Assembly (NCBI GenBank): GCA_946415475.1
Contig: CAMKSQ010000012.1
Coordinates: 1-53,908 of the forward strand
Source: an uncultured Bacteroidales bacterium
GTDB lineage: Bacteria > Bacteroidota > Bacteroidia > Bacteroidales > UBA932
Length of the DNA: 53,908 bases
Direction: 5' to 3'
Positions 50,215 through 53,908 of the stretch are shown here, one piece after another. Numbering within the stretch: the stretch's first letter is position 1; every line of letters begins with the position of its first letter. Under the pieces are notes generated by a model. That model had not been told where the DNA came from. It saw nothing but the letters and a program-made list of their open reading frames with translations, and did no database searches. A program made the translations under genes and the position numbers.

Positions 50215-50708
50215 AAAAACTGGCAATCATATTAACCGCTGTGCTGGTTTCCGCCTGCGGCATCTACTCCTTCTCCGGCACCTCCATCCAGCCGGACGTG
50301 AAAAGCATCACCATCCCTTACGTGGAGTACAAGGCCCTGCGCGTGAACCCGGCGCTGTCCGGCCAGCTCACGGAGGCCCTGCAGGAGAAATTCCGCAAAC
50401 TCACCAGCCTGGAGCAGGTGGAAACGGACGGAGACCTGGAACTGGTCTGCGAGATTACCGGTTACGACGTAAAAGCCACGGCTGTCACGGCCGACGAAAT
50501 GGCCTCCCAAAGCCGCCTCACCGTTACCGTCAAGGTCGATTTCACCAACAAGAAATACCCGGAAGACAATGTGGAAAACAAGTCCTTCAGTGCATACGAG
50601 GACTTCGACGCCACCCTTACCCTGGATTCAGTGGAGGCGACCCTCTGCGAAACCATCATCGAAAAAATCGTAGAAGATATCTTCAACGCAACCGTTGCGC
50701 AATGGTAG
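50211..50708 (+). CDS. lptE: LptE-like LPS-assembly lipoprotein
   Basis: 165 residues with a lipobox (LVSAC, Cys16) followed by GIYSFSGTSIQPDVKSITIPYVEYKA, typical of Bacteroidota LptE proteins that plug the LptD barrel and help deliver LPS to the outer surface. The ATG overlaps the activator stop by four bases (ATGA) and the next gene overlaps its own stop by 7 bp, so the three are translationally coupled. Assignment is based on sequence style and conserved order, not on an alignment. Confidence 0.8.
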   Translation: MKKLAIILTAVLVSACGIYSFSGTSIQPDVKSITIPYVEYKALRVNPALSGQLTEALQEKFRKLTSLEQVETDGDLELVCEITGYDVKATAVTADEMASQSRLTVTVKVDFTNKKYPEDNVENKSFSAYEDFDATLTLDSVEATLCETIIEKIVEDIFNATVAQW

Positions 50709-51289
50709 GCTCCTCTTATATCAATATCCATACGCTCACGCTGGATGAACTGGCGGGTGTGGTGAACCTGTACCCCTGGTACGGCGCCGCCCGCGTGGAA
50801 CTGTGCCGGCGCATGGCCCTGATGGGGGAGGACTGGGGAGAGGACCAGTATGCGGCGGAGGCGCTGTTTGTTCCGGACCGCGGCAAGGTGGCCGTCCTGC
50901 TGCGCCAGGGCCGCCAGACCGACTGCTCGGACAAAGACCTGAGCGCTTTGTTGTCTTCGTACATGGAACCATCGGCACCGGAAGTAGTGCAGGAGCACCA
51001 GGTGCGTGCCGTAGGCGGGGATTATTTTTCGCAGGCCGAGTATGACAACGTGCGCCAGAGCGGCGACAATGTCTTCTCCCGTTTTGCGGCCAAAACCCGG
51101 CCGGAGGCGGCTGGAGAGGACGATGCCGGTGCCCAGATGGCGGACCGGTTTGCCACCGAAACCCTTGCGCGCATCTTCCAGGAACAGGGCCGGATAGAGG
51201 AAGCCCGACGCATTTATTCGCGTCTGATTTTGGAAATCCCGGAAAAAAGTGCTTACTTTGCATCCCTTATCGACAAGTTAGATAATTAA
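50702..51289 (+). CDS. Conserved TPR-like protein
   Basis: 195 residues, no signal peptide. N-terminal half with LTLDELAGVVNLYPWYGAARVELCRRMALMG, C-terminal TPR-like helices (ATETLARIFQEQGRIEEARRIYSRLILEIPEKSAYFASLIDKL). Always, in my recollection, next to lptE and secG in Bacteroidales; function unknown, but a role in envelope biogenesis is likely. It overlaps lptE by 7 bp. Confidence 0.75.
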   Translation: MVGSSYINIHTLTLDELAGVVNLYPWYGAARVELCRRMALMGEDWGEDQYAAEALFVPDRGKVAVLLRQGRQTDCSDKDLSALLSSYMEPSAPEVVQEHQVRAVGGDYFSQAEYDNVRQSGDNVFSRFAAKTRPEAAGEDDAGAQMADRFATETLARIFQEQGRIEEARRIYSRLILEIPEKSAYFASLIDKLDN

Positions 51290-51302
51290 AAGGTAAAAAT
51301 AT

Positions 51303-51653
51303 ATGAACGCAGCGTTTACAGTTTTGGTCGTTCTCATCATCATCGCGGCCATTCTCCTGATTGCGGTTGTCCTCCTCCAGAACGGCAAGGACGGCGGCCT
51401 GGCAACCAACTTCACTTCCGCCAACCAGACCCTGGGCGTGCGCCAGACGGCCACCATCCTGGAAAAAGCCACCTGGTACCTCGTGGCCTTCATCCTGGTT
51501 GTTTCCGTTGTCACCGTGTTCGTCGGCCGCGGCAACACCCGCAGCGGTTCCAACGAGGCCATCAGCACGGAAATCCTGAACCAGGCAGACCAGAGCGCGG
51601 AAGAAGCCCCGGCCTTCCCCATCTCCCAGGAAAACCCGGAAGTCGCAGAGTAA
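51303..51653 (+). CDS. secG: Preprotein translocase subunit SecG
   Basis: 116 residues with two hydrophobic helices (AAFTVLVVLIIIAAILLIAVVLLQ and TWYLVAFILVVSVVTVFV) and the SecG signature VLLQNGKDGGLATNF. A longer acidic tail than in proteobacteria is usual for this phylum. Gap of 13 bp from the TPR-like gene. Confidence 0.9.
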   Translation: MNAAFTVLVVLIIIAAILLIAVVLLQNGKDGGLATNFTSANQTLGVRQTATILEKATWYLVAFILVVSVVTVFVGRGNTRSGSNEAISTEILNQADQSAEEAPAFPISQENPEVAE

Positions 51654-51676
51654 TCCCTGCTTAAACAAGCCTTTTC

Positions 51677-51702
51677 AGCCGCCAGCCCCCCAGCCGGCGG
51701 CT
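51677..51702 (+). terminator. Hairpin after secG
   Basis: AGCCGCC (51677-51683) pairs with GGCGGCT (51696-51702), followed by only a short TTTG; a moderate intrinsic terminator for the activator-lptE-secG unit. Confidence 0.5.
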
Positions 51703-51729
51703 TTGTCGCATCCCCTCCGGCATTCCGGG

Positions 51730-51836
51730 GTGATAGCTAAGTGCTTGACACACAGCTCGTAACACAATAATCCTCGTTCGAAAACCGAACGAGGATTATT
51801 ATATAACCGCCTCAGGGACAGTGTGTTAGCAATCAC
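51730..51836. repeat. 107-bp palindromic element, copy E3
   Basis: 36-bp arm, stem AATAATCCTCGTTC (51766-51779), loop GAAAACC, stem GAACGAGGATTATT (51787-51800), 36-bp arm; ends GTGATAGCTAA and TTAGCAATCAC (10 of 11 complementary). It fills the gap between the secG terminator and the clpB stop (6 bp away), the same position relative to a stop codon as E1. Confidence 0.85.
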
Positions 51837-51842
51837 CCGGTT

Positions 51843-53908
51843 TTACCGCACCACCACTTCGCCGCCGGCGGCATCGACCGTGATTACCGAGTCGCGGTGG
51901 ACGGTGCCGTCCAGGATGCTCTTGGCCAGGAGGTTCACCAGCTCACGCTGCATCACCCGTTTCACCGGGCGGGCGCCGTAGGCCGGGTCGTAACCGTGCT
52001 CCACCATGTGGTCCTCGAAGGCCGGGGTGAACGCCACGGTGATTCCGTTCTCGGCGAGTTTGTGCTGCAGGTCCGCTTCCTGGATGTGCAGGATGTCGCG
52101 GATATCGGCCTTGGTGAGCGGATCGAACATGATAATCTCGTCGATACGGTTCAGGAACTCCGGCCGGACGGTCATCTTGAGCACGTCCAGTACCTTGCCG
52201 GCGCATTCGTCCAGCAGGGAGCGGCGCGTGGCGATGGCCTGCATATCGACCCCGTTCACTTCCGGCAGCTTCTCCATGTAGGACTGGATGATATCGGCAC
52301 CGGCGTTGGAGGTCATGATCAGGATGGTGTTCTTGAAGTCCACCGTGCGGCCTTTGTTGTCCGTCAGGCGGCCGTCGTCCAGCACCTGCAACAGTACGTT
52401 GAACACGTCCGGATGGGCTTTTTCGATTTCGTCCAGCAGTACCACGGAGTAGGGTTTGCGCCGTACGGCCTCGGTGAGCTGACCACCTTCATCGTACCCG
52501 ACGTATCCCGGAGGCGCACCCACCAGGCGGGAAACGGTATGCCGCTCCTGGTATTCGCTCATGTCGATACGGGTCATCATGTTCTCGTCGTTGAACAGGA
52601 ACGCGGCCAGGGCCTTGGCCAGCTCGGTTTTACCCACGCCGGTAGTGCCCATGAACAGGAAGGAACCGATCGGGCGCTTCTCGTTGCTTAAGCCTGCACG
52701 GTTGCGGCGGACGGCATCGGCAACGGCACGGATGGCCTCGTTCTGGCCGACTACGCGCTTGTGGAGTTCGGCCTCCATGCGCAGGAGCTTGTCCTTCTCA
52801 CTTTCCAGCATCCGCTTCACGGGGATGCCGGTCCATTTGGCCACCACTTCGGCGATATCTTCCGGCGTAACAGCCTCAGTGACAAGTGGTTCCTTGATGG
52901 ATTCGGCTTTGGCGGTAAGTTCGTCGATACGCTTCTGCGTGGCAGCCATGCGGCCGTAGCGGATCTCCGCCACCTTGGCGTAGTCGCCATTACGCTCAGC
53001 TGTATTGGCCTGGAGGTTCAGGTCTTCCATCTCCTGGCGGGCCGTCTGCAGGCCGTTCAGGGTGTCCTTTTCCTCGTTCCAGCGCTTCATCAGGCCTTCA
53101 CGTTTGCCCTGCAACTCTTTGAGTTCGGCCTCCAGTTTTTCCAGTTTCACGGAAGTGCCCTCGCGTTTAATCGCCTCACGCTCAATCTCTTTCTGCCGGA
53201 TGGCGGAGTTAAGGTCGTCGATGGGCTCCGGCACGGAATTCATCTCCAGGCGCAGCTTGGAGGCGGCTTCATCGACAAGGTCGATAGCTTTATCCGGCAA
53301 GAAACGCGAGGTGATGTACCGGTGCGAAAGGTTCACGGCGGCGATGAGGGCGTCGTCTTCGATGCGCACCTTGTGGTGGTTCTCGTAGCGTTCCTTCAGG
53401 CCTCTTAATATGGCGATGCTTTCCGCGGGGGAAGGCTCGTCCACCATCACCATCTGGAAGCGGCGCTCCAGGGCTTTATCGGCCTCAAAGTACTTTTGAT
53501 ACTCGTCCAGGGTGGTTGAGCCGATGGTGCGGAGTTCACCGCGGGCCAGGGCCGGCTTGAGGATGTTGGAGGCATCCATGGCTCCGCTGGAGCGGCCGGC
53601 GCCTACCAGCGTATGGATTTCGTCGATGAACAGGATGATCTCACCGGCGCTGTCCACCACTTCTTTTACTACGCCCTTGAGGCGTTCCTCGAACTCACCT
53701 TGATATTTCGCGCCCGCGATAAGGGCACCCATGTCCAGGGAGTAGACTTTTTTCGATTTCAGGTTTTCCGGCACCTGCCCGTTCACAATATTCTGGGCGA
53801 TGCCCTCAGAGATGGCGGTCTTGCCCACGCCGGGCTCGCCCACCAGGATGGGGTTGTTCTTGGTTCTGCGGGAAAGAATCTGCAGAACACGGCGGATTTC
53901 ATCGTCCC
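51843..53908 (-). CDS. clpB: ATP-dependent disaggregase ClpB, partial
   Basis: Hsp104-family chaperone that, with DnaK, dissolves protein aggregates. The frame is open to the right edge (687 residues plus a partial codon); the N-domain is outside. NBD1 Walker [26 protein letters not shown] pore-loop region, [12 protein letters not shown]alker B, the long coiled-coil M-domain ([19 protein letters not shown]..), then NBD2 with [44 protein letters not shown] and [14 protein letters not shown]. The M-domain distinguishes it from ClpA/ClpC. The apparent GTG start near 53843 is internal and not the true start. Confidence 0.97.
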   Translation of the reverse strand, partial: DDEIRRVLQILSRRTKNNPILVGEPGVGKTAISEGIAQNIVNGQVPENLKSKKVYSLDMGALIAGAKYQGEFEERLKGVVKEVVDSAGEIILFIDEIHTLVGAGRSSGAMDASNILKPALARGELRTIGSTTLDEYQKYFEADKALERRFQMVMVDEPSPAESIAILRGLKERYENHHKVRIEDDALIAAVNLSHRYITSRFLPDKAIDLVDEAASKLRLEMNSVPEPIDDLNSAIRQKEIEREAIKREGTSVKLEKLEAELKELQGKREGLMKRWNEEKDTLNGLQTARQEMEDLNLQANTAERNGDYAKVAEIRYGRMAATQKRIDELTAKAESIKEPLVTEAVTPEDIAEVVAKWTGIPVKRMLESEKDKLLRMEAELHKRVVGQNEAIRAVADAVRRNRAGLSNEKRPIGSFLFMGTTGVGKTELAKALAAFLFNDENMMTRIDMSEYQERHTVSRLVGAPPGYVGYDEGGQLTEAVRRKPYSVVLLDEIEKAHPDVFNVLLQVLDDGRLTDNKGRTVDFKNTILIMTSNAGADIIQSYMEKLPEVNGVDMQAIATRRSLLDECAGKVLDVLKMTVRPEFLNRIDEIIMFDPLTKADIRDILHIQEADLQHKLAENGITVAFTPAFEDHMVEHGYDPAYGARPVKRVMQRELVNLLAKSILDGTVHRDSVITVDAAGGEVVVR

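Overview
The window looks like a chromosomal segment of a high-GC member of the Bacteroidales (Bacteroidota). The signs are two SusC/SusD pairs, BACON and FISUMP surface lipoproteins, a hybrid-type SecD(F), an LptE-like/SecG housekeeping block, and several promoters with the TAnnTTTG -7 box of this phylum. I cannot name the genus from sequence alone.

Layout. (1) 1-3241: the N-terminal part of secD(F), cut by the left edge and on the minus strand, and a divergent PD40 propeller protein. (2) 3257-12298: a tight amino-sugar catabolic block with a GH20 hexosaminidase, a XylR/AraC-type regulator, a ROK kinase, a GH2 enzyme of the exo-glucosaminidase type, an alkaline phosphatase and a GH18 chitinase-like lipoprotein. 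(3) 12341-30193: two SusC/SusD pairs, two BACON lipoproteins and two FISUMP lipoproteins, all co-directional with short gaps, so probably one long polysaccharide utilisation locus (PUL). (4) 30194-35982: a hairpin-rich junction, a 49-aa peptide gene, a third and more AT-rich FISUMP lipoprotein, a GH18 fused to a beta-propeller, and a histidine phosphatase. (5) 35983-41968: palindromic repeats, tRNA-Ser(GCU), a YhhN membrane protein, a GH18 fused to a tyrosine-phosphatase domain, a small secreted protein, an outer-membrane barrel protein, and a long intergenic region full of repeats. (6) 41969-48927: a PAP2-phosphatase/VanX-dipeptidase fusion, a small lipoprotein, and a minus-strand operon (OmpA/TPR lipoprotein, LytTR regulator, Na+ symporter, histidine phosphatase). 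(7) 49012-53908: a sigma-54 activator, an LptE-like lipoprotein, a TPR-like protein, SecG, and ClpB running off the right edge.

Functional reading. The PUL most likely handles GlcNAc/GlcN polymers such as chitin, chitosan or related glycans. GH18 enzymes would cut at the surface, SusCD with the BACON/FISUMP lipoproteins would bind and import, GH20 and GH2 would trim to monomers, and the ROK kinase would phosphorylate them. The unusual feature is a concentration of phosphatases of unrelated folds: alkaline phosphatase, a PTP fused to GH18, two histidine phosphatases, and a PAP2 domain fused to VanX. One further GH18 carries a propeller domain and sits 2 bp from a histidine phosphatase gene. 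This suggests, as a hypothesis, a system for phosphorylated amino-sugar polymers or for linking glycan use to phosphate scavenging.

Non-coding structure is also rich. There is a 107-bp symmetric palindromic element in three copies (one with a 12-bp deletion), a 52-bp tandem repeat of hairpins, a family of hairpins built on GGTTGG/CCAACC, and a multi-branched cloverleaf-like region beside tRNA-Ser.
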